From the NCBI RefSeq assembly GCF_000244955.1, contig NZ_CM001439.1:3669636-3733635 (forward strand): 64,000 nt of DNA, given 5' to 3'. Under the pieces are notes generated by a model. The model was not told the origin of the DNA. It ran no database searches and was given only the letters and a program-made list of their open reading frames with translations. The translations under genes were made by a program, and so were the position numbers. This DNA is from Saccharomonospora marina XMU15. Its GTDB lineage: Bacteria > Actinomycetota > Actinomycetes > Mycobacteriales > Pseudonocardiaceae. Numbering within the stretch: the first letter of the stretch is position 1; the number at the start of each line of letters is the position of its first letter. Of this stretch, positions 19,167 through 27,532 are shown one piece after another.

Positions 19167-19297
19167 CGAGAATCTCCTTCCACCACGTCGGCTGCGATGC
19201 CAACGACGCCGGGCTACGGGACTTGCTGCTCCAGCAACGCCAGCAGCTCCTCGCGCTTGTACTCCCACAGCCGCGCGACCTGCTCGGCGGCGCCGAG

Positions 19298-20011
19298 CTA
19301 CTGCACGGCAGCGAAATGCCTGGCAAGGTGGCTGTCCACCTGAGGTAGGTGCGCTTCTGCCTGCCCCGACGCGACCCACTCGGCCAGTTCGGCGACGCTT
19401 CGCATCGTGCCTTCGCGAGCCGCCGGGGCGAGCTTCCACCTCGGCCAGCTTGTCGCGCGCAACAACGCCTTCGCCCGGTCGGCCGGGTAGGACAGCCCCT
19501 GAGTGTGTGGGGCGTGGCGCAACGTCTCGACGGAGTCGAGCACCAGCAGGGCGCGTACGAGTTGCACGTCCTCCTCGACCCAGTCCCGGGAGTGGGCGGC
19601 GGGAAGGCCGTCGCCGTCTCGGCCTGCCCTGACGGACTCGGCGGCGGACACCCATTTCGTCGCCATGTTGGCGTCGATGCCTGCGCGTGCGCGGAGCTTG
19701 CCCGCCCCCAGTTCGAGGATGTGCTCGGCGGTGAGGACGCCGGCGCGGGTCAGGTACATCGGGTTGGCGTCAGCGCTCTTGCGCAACAGGTCGGTCACCG
19801 GGGTGGCGCGTAGTCTGTCCTGCCTGCTGCGTCGCTTCTTGGCGGCACGGGCGGTGAAAGCGGCGGTGCTTGCCTTGCGGTGCAGGTCCTCGATCCGGCC
19901 GAGGACGGCCGGCCTGGCCGAGACCTGCTGCCGCAGCCACCGCCGCACGAGTTGCCGATCGGACTTCTCCCACGGCATCGAGCCCGGGTCGGGTGCTGCG
20001 TCCCCGCTCAT
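19298..20011 (-). CDS. Helix-hairpin-helix protein upstream of EACC1, truncated by an amber codon
   Basis: As it stands, 237 residues. The N-terminal half is basic (AFTARAAKKRRSRQDRL) and the centre has a helix-hairpin-helix-like stretch (VLTAEHILELGAGKLRARAGIDANMATKWVSAAE), a fold that binds DNA non-specifically. A Trp/Arg-containing helical C-terminus follows. The ATG at 20009-20011 has a GGAGGGG site just before it. After the TAG at 19298-19300 the same frame continues for 27 protein-like residues (LGAAEQVARLWEYKREELLA...) to a second TAG at 19214-19216, only 47 bases from the EACC1 start. A CAG-to-TAG change would explain this. The gene is on the same strand as EACC1 and caspase and is probably their first gene. 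I cannot assign a named family. Confidence 0.75.
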   Translation of the reverse strand: MSGDAAPDPGSMPWEKSDRQLVRRWLRQQVSARPAVLGRIEDLHRKASTAAFTARAAKKRRSRQDRLRATPVTDLLRKSADANPMYLTRAGVLTAEHILELGAGKLRARAGIDANMATKWVSAAESVRAGRDGDGLPAAHSRDWVEEDVQLVRALLVLDSVETLRHAPHTQGLSYPADRAKALLRATSWPRWKLAPAAREGTMRSVAELAEWVASGQAEAHLPQVDSHLARHFAAVQ

Positions 20012-20182
20012 GGCCCCTCCGGTCGGCGATGATCGAGACCAATGTATCGGATCAGCCCCACCGTGGTGGCCCGATCGCCGGGAAAGCAGCACCTCGCCGT
20101 CGCACGGTCACGCAACAACGGGTGCATCCGTCTCGCATACTCAGCTGCGCGAGACCCGAACCGAACGAGAGCGAGACCTGAC

Positions 20183-21343
20183 ATGGACCCGGCTGACCTC
20201 GCTGATGTGATCGCCTCGGTGCGCGAGTTCGTGCGCAACGAGGTGGTCCCGCTGGAGGAGCGGATCGAGGAACAGGACGAGATCCCCGCCGACCTGGTGC
20301 GGCAGTGCAAGACGATGGGGCTGTACGGCTTCACGATCCCCGAGCAGTACGGCGGGCTCGGCCTCGATGTCACAGAGGAAGTCCAGCTGGTGTTCGAACT
20401 CGGCTACACCACGCCCGCGCTGCGTTCGCTGTTCGGCACCAACAACGGCATCGCGGGGCACGTCCTGCTGGAAGGCGCCACCGAGGAGCAGCGGAAGACG
20501 TGGCTGCCGCGGCTGGCCTCGGGCGAGGTCACCGCCTCGTTCGGGCTGACCGAGGCGGACGCCGGCTCCGACCCCGCCACCCTGACCACAACGGCACGCC
20601 GCGACGGGTCGGACTGGGTGCTCAACGGCGCCAAGCGCTACATCACCAACTCCCCCGTCGCCGACGTCATCATGGTTTTCGCCCGCACCAACCCCGACGC
20701 GCCGGGCAGCCGCGGCATCTCCACCTTCCTCGTGCCCTCCGATGCCGCGGGGCTTTCCGTCGGCCCGAAGGACAGCAAGATGGGCCAGCGTGGCGCGTGG
20801 ACCGCCGACGTCTACCTCGACGACGTGCGCGTTCCCGCCGACGCCGTCGTCGGTGGTGAGGCCGGGATCGACAACGGTTTCCGGATCGCTGCGAAATGCC
20901 TGGCGCACGGCCGGGTCCACATCGCGGCGATGTGCGTCGGGATGGCCGACCGGCTGGTGGACGAGTCGGTGGCGTTCGCGCAGACGCGGCAGGCGGGTGG
21001 CAGGCCGATCGCTCGGTTCCAGCTGGTGCAGGGCCTGATCGCCGACTCGATGACCGACTACCGTGCCGGGAGGGCGATGGTGCTGGAGACCGCGCGGGAC
21101 TACGACGCGGGCAGGGACCGGATCGCCGGTCCTGCCGCCGTGAAGTACTTCTGTTCCGAGATGGTCGGGCGCGTCGCCGACCGCGCGGTGCAGGTCCACG
21201 GTGGCGCGGGGTACATGGCAGGGGTGGCGGTCGAGCGCTTCTACCGCGACGCACGGCTGTTCCGCATCTACGAGGGAACCAGCCAGATCCAGCAGGTGAT
21301 CATCGCCCGCAGCGCGCTCGGCGACGCGGCGCGCGCGGACTGA
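20183..21343 (+). CDS. Acyl-CoA dehydrogenase
   Basis: A 386-residue flavoenzyme of the acyl-CoA dehydrogenase family, full length. The N-terminal helical domain includes LYGFTIPEQYGGLGLDVTEE. The beta domain has ASFGLTEADAGSDPATLTTTA and KRYITNSPVADVIMVFA (FAD and substrate contacts). The C-terminal helices contain VQVHGGAGYMAGVAVERFYRDAR and RIYEGTSQIQQVIIAR, where the Glu is the usual catalytic base. It would oxidise an acyl-CoA to the 2-enoyl-CoA with electron-transfer flavoprotein as acceptor. The gene stands alone, converging on ptsI with six bases between. The ATG at 20183 is used; upstream in-frame codons extend into non-conserved sequence. Confidence 0.92.
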   Translation: MDPADLADVIASVREFVRNEVVPLEERIEEQDEIPADLVRQCKTMGLYGFTIPEQYGGLGLDVTEEVQLVFELGYTTPALRSLFGTNNGIAGHVLLEGATEEQRKTWLPRLASGEVTASFGLTEADAGSDPATLTTTARRDGSDWVLNGAKRYITNSPVADVIMVFARTNPDAPGSRGISTFLVPSDAAGLSVGPKDSKMGQRGAWTADVYLDDVRVPADAVVGGEAGIDNGFRIAAKCLAHGRVHIAAMCVGMADRLVDESVAFAQTRQAGGRPIARFQLVQGLIADSMTDYRAGRAMVLETARDYDAGRDRIAGPAAVKYFCSEMVGRVADRAVQVHGGAGYMAGVAVERFYRDARLFRIYEGTSQIQQVIIARSALGDAARAD

Positions 21344-21349
21344 CCGGCC

Positions 21350-23065
21350 TCATCCCGAAAGCGCCTGTGCGGCGACGGCGCTGCGGGCCGTCGCCGCGTC
21401 AGGAGCCGCGAGCGCCAGCCGGGCGAGGTGCTCGCATTCGCCCCTGGTGTGCGCGGCCAGTGTCGCGCGCACCGGGGCCACGTTCGGGCCCGACATCGAC
21501 AGGCTGGTCACTCCCATGCCCGTGAGGACCAGCGCCAGCAGCGGGTCCCCCGCGGCCTCTCCGCACACCCCGACGGGTTTGCCCTCCACCTTGCCCGCGT
21601 CGGCACAGGTGGCGATGAGCTCCAGCAACGCGGGCTGCCAGGGGTCGAGCAGGTCCGCGAGTGCGCCGTTGGTGCGGTCGGCGGCGAGTGTGTACTGGCC
21701 GAGGTCGTTGGTGCCGATGCTGACGAAGTCGACGACCTCGAGCAGTTGGCGTGCCCGCAGCGCGGCGGCGGGCACCTCGATCATGGCGCCCACGGTGGAA
21801 AGGCCCGCCGCCCGTGCCTGTTCGGCGAAGCTTGCCGCCTCGGCCGCCGTGGCGACCATCGGCGCCATCAGCCACACGTCGGCGCCGGTGGCCGCGGCGG
21901 CCTTCGAGATGGCTCGTAGCTGGTCGGCCAGAACGTCGGGGCGTTGGCGAGCGGTCCGCAGGCCGCGAACACCGAGCGCCGGGTTGTCCTCGGGTGCCAG
22001 GCCCAGGAAGGGCAGCGGCTTGTCGGCGCCCGCGTCGAGGGTACGTACCACGATCTTGCGGCCGGGCAGTGCGGCGAACACCTCGGTGTAGGCCCGCTGC
22101 TGTTCGTCCGTGGTGGGCGGGTCGGTGCGGTGCAGGAAGAGGAACTCGGTGCGCAGCAGGCCGACACCCTCGATATCGGTGGTGTCCCCGGCGAGGTCGG
22201 TGGCGCCGCCGATGTTGCGCAGCAGCGGGATCGGATGGCCGTCGGCGGTGCGGCCGGGCCCGGTGACCGCGTGCTGCCGGTCCCGCTCCCGCTGCGCGGG
22301 AGCGGGACCGGCCACAGCTTGCTTGTCGTCGGCGATGGCCACGATCCCGGTCGTGCCGTCGACCGACACCACGGTGCCTTCCGCGAGGTCGAGGATGCCC
22401 TGGCAGCTCACCACGGCGGGCAGACCACGCGATCTGGCGAGGATCGCGGTGTGCCCGGTGGGGCCGCCGCGGCCGGTGACGATCGCGAGCACCGTGTCGA
22501 GGTCCAGCCGTGCGGTGTCGGCGGGTGAGAGATCCTCGGCCACGAGCACGAACGGAACTCCCGGACTAGGCAGGCCGGGTCTCGGCAGACCGAGCACCTC
22601 GGCGACGGCGCGGTCACGGATGTCGGCCAGGTCGGCGGTGCGTTCGGCGAAGTACCCGCCGAGCGCGAGCAGCGCCTCCTGCTGTTCGGCCACCGCGTCG
22701 GAGATGGCCCACGCGGCCGGCCTTGCCTGGTCCACCTTCGCGGCGACGGCATCGGCGATCACCGGATCGCCTGCCATCATCGCTTGCGTCCGCAGCACCT
22801 CGGCGGCCGGGCCTTCGGCCGCGTCGGCCAGCCGCCGAAGTTCGTCGGCGACCGCGCCCAGCGCACGGGTCGCGGCGGTGAGCTCTGCCTCCGGGTCGAC
22901 CACCGGTGGCGGTCGGGCGGGCAACCCGGGCGGCGGGGCCAGCCGGAACACCGGCCCCGCCGTGCGTCCCGGGCCGACCCCCAGTCCGCTCAGCGGTCCG
23001 GCTGCGCCCAGGGTGTCGCGTTCCCGCCCCGGCACCGCGCCGGGTTCAGCTGCTGTGTCCGGCAT
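21350..23065 (-). CDS. ptsI: PTS enzyme I (phosphoenolpyruvate-protein phosphotransferase)
   Basis: A 571-residue EI. The phospho-accepting His205 is in GGPTGHTAILARSRGLPAV. The C-terminal PEP-binding barrel shows GVGLLRTEFLFL, the VRTLDAGADKPLPFLG strand, ALGVRGLR, MIEVPAA, DFVSIGTNDLGQYTLA and the active-site Cys in PVGVCGEAAGDPL. It passes phosphate from PEP to HPr. It overlaps the ptsH gene by 20 bases and is the last gene of the PTS set on this strand, so EI, HPr and the sugar-specific parts are encoded together, which suggests a dedicated PTS or the organism's only one. The N-terminus has a somewhat long Pro/Gly-rich lead before the HPr-binding region. Confidence 0.95.
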   Translation of the reverse strand: MPDTAAEPGAVPGRERDTLGAAGPLSGLGVGPGRTAGPVFRLAPPPGLPARPPPVVDPEAELTAATRALGAVADELRRLADAAEGPAAEVLRTQAMMAGDPVIADAVAAKVDQARPAAWAISDAVAEQQEALLALGGYFAERTADLADIRDRAVAEVLGLPRPGLPSPGVPFVLVAEDLSPADTARLDLDTVLAIVTGRGGPTGHTAILARSRGLPAVVSCQGILDLAEGTVVSVDGTTGIVAIADDKQAVAGPAPAQRERDRQHAVTGPGRTADGHPIPLLRNIGGATDLAGDTTDIEGVGLLRTEFLFLHRTDPPTTDEQQRAYTEVFAALPGRKIVVRTLDAGADKPLPFLGLAPEDNPALGVRGLRTARQRPDVLADQLRAISKAAAATGADVWLMAPMVATAAEAASFAEQARAAGLSTVGAMIEVPAAALRARQLLEVVDFVSIGTNDLGQYTLAADRTNGALADLLDPWQPALLELIATCADAGKVEGKPVGVCGEAAGDPLLALVLTGMGVTSLSMSGPNVAPVRATLAAHTRGECEHLARLALAAPDAATARSAVAAQALSG

Positions 23066-23345
23066 CGGCGACCTTGTCCTCCGCGTCGAGGTCCTGGGCC
23101 AGTAGTGCGGCCATCGTGTCCAGCGCCTGTTCCGCGCCCTCCCCCTCAGCCTCGATGGTCACCGTGTCACCGCCGGTGGCGCCGAGGGCGAGCACCGAGA
23201 TGACGCTGGCGGCGTTCACCGCCGGGCGCTGACCCACCCGGATCCGGACCGGCACCGGCTGCGCGGCCGCGGTCCTCGCGACGATCGCGGCCGGTCGCCC
23301 GTGCAACCCGATCCTCGATCCCACGACGACGTCCCTGCTGGGCAT
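23046..23345 (-). CDS. ptsH: HPr phosphocarrier protein
   Basis: A 99-residue HPr. The phosphorylation site is His15 in GLHGRPAA. The regulatory Ser region appears as NAASVISVLALG (Ser47), and the last helix is EQALDTMAALLAQDLDAED. There is a short acidic/Ser-rich extension after the usual 85-88 residue fold. It relays phosphate from EI to EIIA. The reading frame overlaps ptsI by 20 bases, showing translational coupling. It lies 24 bases downstream of the zinc-dependent dehydrogenase gene. The ATG at 23343-23345 is preceded by AGGAGGACAC. Confidence 0.95.
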   Translation of the reverse strand: MPSRDVVVGSRIGLHGRPAAIVARTAAAQPVPVRIRVGQRPAVNAASVISVLALGATGGDTVTIEAEGEGAEQALDTMAALLAQDLDAEDKVADAGHSS

Positions 23346-23369
23346 GTGTCCTCCTGACGAGTTGGTGGC

Positions 23370-24410
23370 CTACGGTTCGACGGTGACCTTGATGGCCTGT
23401 CCACTCGCGACCAGCCGAATGGCTTCGGGCAGGTCGGCCAGCCGCAACCGGTGAGTGATCAGGTCGTCGACGGGCACCTGGCCGGTGGCGATCAACTCCA
23501 GCGCCCGCTTGTTGTGCGCCGGACTGGAGCCGTTCGCGCCGACGACGGACAACTCTCGGTAGTGGACCAGGTTGGAGTCCAGGGTGATCGTCGGCCTGTC
23601 CTTGGGCAGGCCTCCGAAGAAGCTGATCCGGCCGCTGCGCGCCGCCATCCGCAGCGCGTCCTGCTGCGCGTCGCCCGATGCGGCGGCCGTGATCACCACG
23701 TCGGCTCCCCTGCCGTCGGTGATCTTGAGCACCTGGTCGACAGCGTCCACTTCGGACCCACAGATCGCCGCGTCGGGCTCCACAACGGCGGCCGACATGT
23801 CGAGCCGGTCCCGGTTCAGCTCGACGAGGAGCACCCGGCGCGCACCACGTGCCCTCGCCAACCGCACGTGCAGGCAGCCGATCGGGCCTGCCCCCACCAC
23901 GACGACGTCGTCGCCCTCTCCCACCCCCGCCAACTCCTGGCCGTTGTAGACGCAGGCGAGTGGCTCGGCGACCGAAGCCTCGGCGTAGCTCACCCCGTCC
24001 GGTATCCGGTTCAACCCGGCCACGGCCAGCACCTGCCTTGGCACGATCAGGAACTCGGCGAACCCACCGTCGTAGTGGTAGCCGACCGAGGTCTGGTTCG
24101 GACAGACGGTCGGCCTGCCACGGCGGCAGTCCTGGCACATCCCGCACGGCACCGCGGCGATCACCTGAACCCGGTCGCCGACCGACCAGCCGTCCACGTC
24201 GCGACCGGTCTCGACGACCTCACCCGCGATCTCGTGGCCGATCACCCTGGGCGGCACCAGGTGATGGTGGCCGTGGTTGAAGATCTTGACGTCGGTTCCG
24301 CAGGTGGAGCACTGCCGGACCCGGAGCTTCACCTCGTCCGGGGCAGGCCGGGGCTCCTCGGCGTCCTCCAGCCGCAGATCCCCGGGCGCGTAGAAGCGCG
24401 CGACCTTCAT
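23370..24410 (-). CDS. Zinc-dependent medium-chain dehydrogenase (sugar-alcohol type)
   Basis: A 346-residue MDR enzyme. Catalytic zinc ligands are in QCSTCGTD and GHEIAGEV (Cys, His, Glu); the structural zinc site is CGMCQDCRRGRPTVC. The Rossmann fold has VVVVGAGPIGCLHVRLAR with an acidic residue later in the second strand (LLVELNRD) favouring NAD. The closest visible resemblance is to sorbitol/threonine-type dehydrogenases. It sits between ptsH and the PTS EIIA gene, its ATG overlapping the EIIA stop, so it probably oxidises the phosphorylated sugar alcohol imported by that PTS. The next step in the same operon is 1-phosphofructokinase, which suggests the product is a ketose 1-phosphate. 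That role is inference. Confidence 0.88.
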   Translation of the reverse strand: MKVARFYAPGDLRLEDAEEPRPAPDEVKLRVRQCSTCGTDVKIFNHGHHHLVPPRVIGHEIAGEVVETGRDVDGWSVGDRVQVIAAVPCGMCQDCRRGRPTVCPNQTSVGYHYDGGFAEFLIVPRQVLAVAGLNRIPDGVSYAEASVAEPLACVYNGQELAGVGEGDDVVVVGAGPIGCLHVRLARARGARRVLLVELNRDRLDMSAAVVEPDAAICGSEVDAVDQVLKITDGRGADVVITAAASGDAQQDALRMAARSGRISFFGGLPKDRPTITLDSNLVHYRELSVVGANGSSPAHNKRALELIATGQVPVDDLITHRLRLADLPEAIRLVASGQAIKVTVEP

Positions 24411-24871
24411 GCGTTGCTGCCCTTCTCTACGGAGGCCAACAGCTGGTGTACGGCCTCGACGGTGGTTGCGGTGCGCAGCCGCTCGGCCTGGCTCGGCTCG
24501 GACAGGATCCGGGCCAGCGCCGACAGCACCGTGATGTGCTCGTCGCCCTTGGCCGCGATGGCCACGCACAGGTGCACCCGGCCGCCGTTCCAGTCCACGC
24601 CTCGGGGGAACTGCAGCACGCCGAGTGTCGTGCGGCGAACCAGCGCCCGAGCGGCATCGGTTCCGTGCGGGATCGCCACGCCCTCGCCGAGGTAGGTGGA
24701 CACCGAACGCTCGCGTTCCACCATGGTCGGCGGGTACTCGGGCTCGACGGCACCGAGTTCGAGCAGCAGCGCGCCACACTGTTCGACCGCGTCCCACTTG
24801 TCGGCGGCCGTCAGGCCCAACCGAATGCCCTGCTTCGGCAGCACCCCGTCGCTGTCGGTGAGTTCAGCCAC
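24407..24871 (-). CDS. mtlF: PTS EIIA component, mannitol/fructose family
   Basis: A 154-residue EIIA of the mannitol/fructose (EIIA-Ntr-like) family. The active His69 lies in GEGVAIPHGTDAAR, and flanking strands include GVLQFPRGVDW and VHLCVAIAAKGDEHI. C-terminal helices are typical. The GTG start at 24869-24871 overlaps the EIIBC stop by eight bases, and its stop overlaps the dehydrogenase ATG by four bases. It takes phosphate from HPr and gives it to the EIIB Cys of the transporter encoded just upstream. The gene name is by similarity to mannitol systems; the substrate could be another hexitol. Confidence 0.88.
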   Translation of the reverse strand: MAELTDSDGVLPKQGIRLGLTAADKWDAVEQCGALLLELGAVEPEYPPTMVERERSVSTYLGEGVAIPHGTDAARALVRRTTLGVLQFPRGVDWNGGRVHLCVAIAAKGDEHITVLSALARILSEPSQAERLRTATTVEAVHQLLASVEKGSNA

Positions 24872-26318
24872 GAAGCTCGCCCCCTTCCTTGATGGCCTCG
24901 GTGACGGCGTCGAAGGCAGGGTCGGACAGGAACGAGGTGAACTCCACGACCACCGCGTTCGGTGCCGTCGCCCTGGCGCGGTCCGCCAGGTCGATGTGGG
25001 TGAGCACCAGTTGCGCGTCGGCGGGAATCTCGCCCACGGAGACGTGCTCGACCCTGACGCCGTGGGGCTCGAGCCTGCCGCGAAGCTGGCCGGCCAGCAT
25101 GACGCTGCTGCCCATGCCCGCGTCACAGGCGATCAGCACCGTGCTGACGTCCTTGCCGGAGATCACCGCACGCGGCGAGGGCGGCTGCTCGGCCCGCGTG
25201 CCTGCCGCCACCTTCGCAGGCGCGGCGGTGGACCCCGCCGTGACCGGCGGTGAGGTGATCGCCTCGTCCGCGCCCCGGCCGAACCGCAGCAGCATCGAGG
25301 CCAGCAGGAACGACACACCCGTTGCCACGGCGATCGACAGCAACACGCTGACGTAGCCGCCACGCGGTGTCACCGCGAGGTAGGCGAAGATGCTGCCCGG
25401 TGAGGGAACCGCGACCAGCCCCGCGTTGGTGATCATCGCGGTCGCCACCCCCGCCGCGCCGCCACCGATGGCCGCCAGGATCAGGCGTGGCTTCATCAGC
25501 ACGTACGGGAAGTAGATCTCGTGGATACCGCCGAGGAAGTGGATGATCATCGCACCGGGCACGGTGGCCCGCGACAGCCTCGGACCGAACAGCAGGAACG
25601 CGATCAGGATTCCCAGCCCCGGCCCAGGGTTGGTCTCGATCATGAACAACACGCTCTGCCCGGCCTCCGCCGCCTGCGAGAGCCCCAGCGGACTCAGCAC
25701 GCCGTGGTTGATCGCGTTGTTGAGGAACAGCACCTTGGCCGGTTCGACGATGACCGACACCAGCGGCAGCAGGCTGTTACTGACCAGGAACTCCACACCC
25801 TCGCCGGCGGCGGTGGTCAGCGCCTCCACCACGGGGCCGATGGCGACCAGCCCGAGCAGTGCCATCGCGCCGCCGATGATCCCGGCGCTGAAGTTGTTGA
25901 CCAGCATCTCGAAGCCGGTCCTGATCCTGCCGTCCACCAGGCGGTCGAAGCCCTTCACCGCCAGCGCCGCGAGCGGGCCGATGACCATCGCGCCGAGGAA
26001 CATCGGCACCTCGGAACCCACGACGACGCCCACGGTGGCCACCGCGCCGACCACCGCGCCGCGCTGGCCGTGCACCAACCTACCGCCGGTGTAGCCGATC
26101 AGCAGCGGCAGCAGCATGGTGATCATCGGATCGACCAGCTGCGCCAACGTCTCGTTCGGCAACCAGCCGGTAGGGATGAACAGCGCGGTGATCAAACCCC
26201 ACGCGATGAAGGCGCCGATGTTCGGCATGATCATCGCCGCGAGGTTTCCGCCGAAACGCTGCACCCGCGCGCGCAGGCTGTCGCCCTGCAAGTGCTTGAG
26301 GTCCGCGATATTCGTCAT
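24864..26318 (-). CDS. mtlA: PTS EIIBC transporter, mannitol type
   Basis: A 484-residue fused EIIC-EIIB. The C domain (about 1-350) has roughly eight hydrophobic segments and the landmark motifs NNAINHGVLSPLG and GGIHEIYFPYVLMKPRL that mark the mannitol family. A Pro/Ala-rich linker leads to the B domain with VLIACDAGMGSSVML, where the Cys (near residue 398) is the phosphorylated residue. A separate EIIA is encoded next door, so the usual three-domain mannitol protein is split. It imports and phosphorylates a hexitol in the membrane. The ATG at 26316-26318 overlaps the fruK stop (ATGA). The exact substrate is not provable here. Confidence 0.92.
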   Translation of the reverse strand: MTNIADLKHLQGDSLRARVQRFGGNLAAMIMPNIGAFIAWGLITALFIPTGWLPNETLAQLVDPMITMLLPLLIGYTGGRLVHGQRGAVVGAVATVGVVVGSEVPMFLGAMVIGPLAALAVKGFDRLVDGRIRTGFEMLVNNFSAGIIGGAMALLGLVAIGPVVEALTTAAGEGVEFLVSNSLLPLVSVIVEPAKVLFLNNAINHGVLSPLGLSQAAEAGQSVLFMIETNPGPGLGILIAFLLFGPRLSRATVPGAMIIHFLGGIHEIYFPYVLMKPRLILAAIGGGAAGVATAMITNAGLVAVPSPGSIFAYLAVTPRGGYVSVLLSIAVATGVSFLLASMLLRFGRGADEAITSPPVTAGSTAAPAKVAAGTRAEQPPSPRAVISGKDVSTVLIACDAGMGSSVMLAGQLRGRLEPHGVRVEHVSVGEIPADAQLVLTHIDLADRARATAPNAVVVEFTSFLSDPAFDAVTEAIKEGGELRG

Positions 26319-27286
26319 TGAATCTGCTCCATCCCGTGCACTTCGTGTTGGCCGCGCAGCGGCCGCGAGAAGTCCGGCGTCCCGTGGATCCGGACCAGCG
26401 ACCGGTCGACGTCGACCGGTCCCGGCATCCGGCTGCCCGGCAACCGGACCGCCGCCGCCCCCCATGCCAGCGCCTCGGCAAGTGCGTCCCCACCGGTCAC
26501 CTCGGCAGCCAGGTAGCCTGCGAGCATCGCGTCACCCGCCCCCACCGAGCTACGACCACCATCCACAGGGGACTCGCCGTACACGGCGCCGCCTTCGTCG
26601 ACGAGCAGGGCACCGTCCGCACCAAGACTCGCCAGCACCGCCCCCGCACCTGTCGCCAGCATCGCCTTGGCGGCACGGGCCGCATCGGCGACGGTGTCGA
26701 TCCGCGTGCCGGTCGCCTCGGCCAACTCGTCGCGGTTCGGCTTCACCAGCGCGGGGCCCGCCCGCAATGCCGCACGCAGCGGTGGGCCGGAGGTGTCCAC
26801 CGCGAACCGCACGCCCAGCGCTGCAAGCCGCTGCCCGAGATCGGCGTAGCAGGTGTCGGCGACCGAGGGTGGGAGGCTGCCACTGGCCACCACCCAATCC
26901 GCTCCCTCGGCCGCGGACAGCACCGCGGTGAGGATGGCGTCGAGGTCGGCCTCCGAAAGCGACCCACCCGGCTCGTTGATCTTGGTAACCGTGCCGTCCG
27001 GTTCCACCAGGCTGACGTTGGACCTGGTCTGCCCGCTGACCGGGACAGCACACACGTCGATGCCCTCGGCCGACAGCAACGCGACCAGTTCCTCGCCGAC
27101 GGTGCCGTTGCGCGGCACCACCGCCCGGGAGTCGATGCCGTGCGCGGCGAGTGCCCGCGCCACGTTGACGCCCTTGCCACCAGGGTCGAGCCGGGTGCCG
27201 GTCGCCCGCACCAACTCGCCCCTGACCAGCCGCGAGATCTCGATGGTTCGGTCGAGGCTGGGATTCAGCGTCAGCGTCACGATCAT
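26315..27286 (-). CDS. fruK: 1-Phosphofructokinase (PfkB family)
   Basis: A 323-residue PfkB-type kinase. It opens with IVTLTLNPSLDRTIE, has the sugar-binding DPGGKGVNVARALA loop, SGSLPPSV, the VKPNRDELAEATG segment, and the ATP-binding/catalytic GGRSSVGAGDAMLAGYL with the catalytic Asp. This set is diagnostic for 1-phosphofructokinase or tagatose-6-phosphate kinase. It converts fructose 1-phosphate to fructose 1,6-bisphosphate. It is the first gene of the PTS operon and is divergent from a deoR gene, with paired direct repeats between. Its presence in a mannitol-type PTS operon instead of a mannitol-1-phosphate 5-dehydrogenase is noteworthy. Confidence 0.93.
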   Translation of the reverse strand: MIVTLTLNPSLDRTIEISRLVRGELVRATGTRLDPGGKGVNVARALAAHGIDSRAVVPRNGTVGEELVALLSAEGIDVCAVPVSGQTRSNVSLVEPDGTVTKINEPGGSLSEADLDAILTAVLSAAEGADWVVASGSLPPSVADTCYADLGQRLAALGVRFAVDTSGPPLRAALRAGPALVKPNRDELAEATGTRIDTVADAARAAKAMLATGAGAVLASLGADGALLVDEGGAVYGESPVDGGRSSVGAGDAMLAGYLAAEVTGGDALAEALAWGAAAVRLPGSRMPGPVDVDRSLVRIHGTPDFSRPLRGQHEVHGMEQIQ

Positions 27287-27303
27287 GCGGACAGCTCCGG
27301 CGT

Positions 27304-27346
27304 ATGTTGTTTTACTCCCGTTTAATCTGTAGATATGTTTGTTTAC
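27304..27346. promoter_or_regulatory. Paired direct repeats between fruK and deoR
   Basis: ATGTTGTTTTAC (27304-27315) and ATGTTTGTTTAC (27335-27346) are near-identical direct repeats whose starts are 31 bases apart, about three helical turns. They lie 18-60 bases upstream of fruK in an AT-rich island within very GC-rich DNA. DeoR-family repressors commonly bind such T-rich direct repeats; binding by the adjacent DeoR protein is inferred. Confidence 0.6.
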
Positions 27347-27532
27347 CTGTCTTCGTCTGCAGGGTCAAGGGAGAATGTCGAGCTGGGGGCTGCGCCCCAG
27401 GTCAACGTGAGATGTTGGTTTGACTGGGGTCATCTGCGGGTGTGTTGGCTTGGCGGTAGGCTGGCGCATCAGGTGACCGATTGCCGTCGTCGCCGGAGCC
27501 CGCGGTCGGCGATACGGCGGGAGGAGAGCGAC

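Noticed and set aside
24864-27286. Classical mannitol operon with mannitol-1-phosphate 5-dehydrogenase
   Set aside because: No MtlD-like long-chain dehydrogenase is present; the dehydrogenase here is a zinc MDR and the kinase is FruK.
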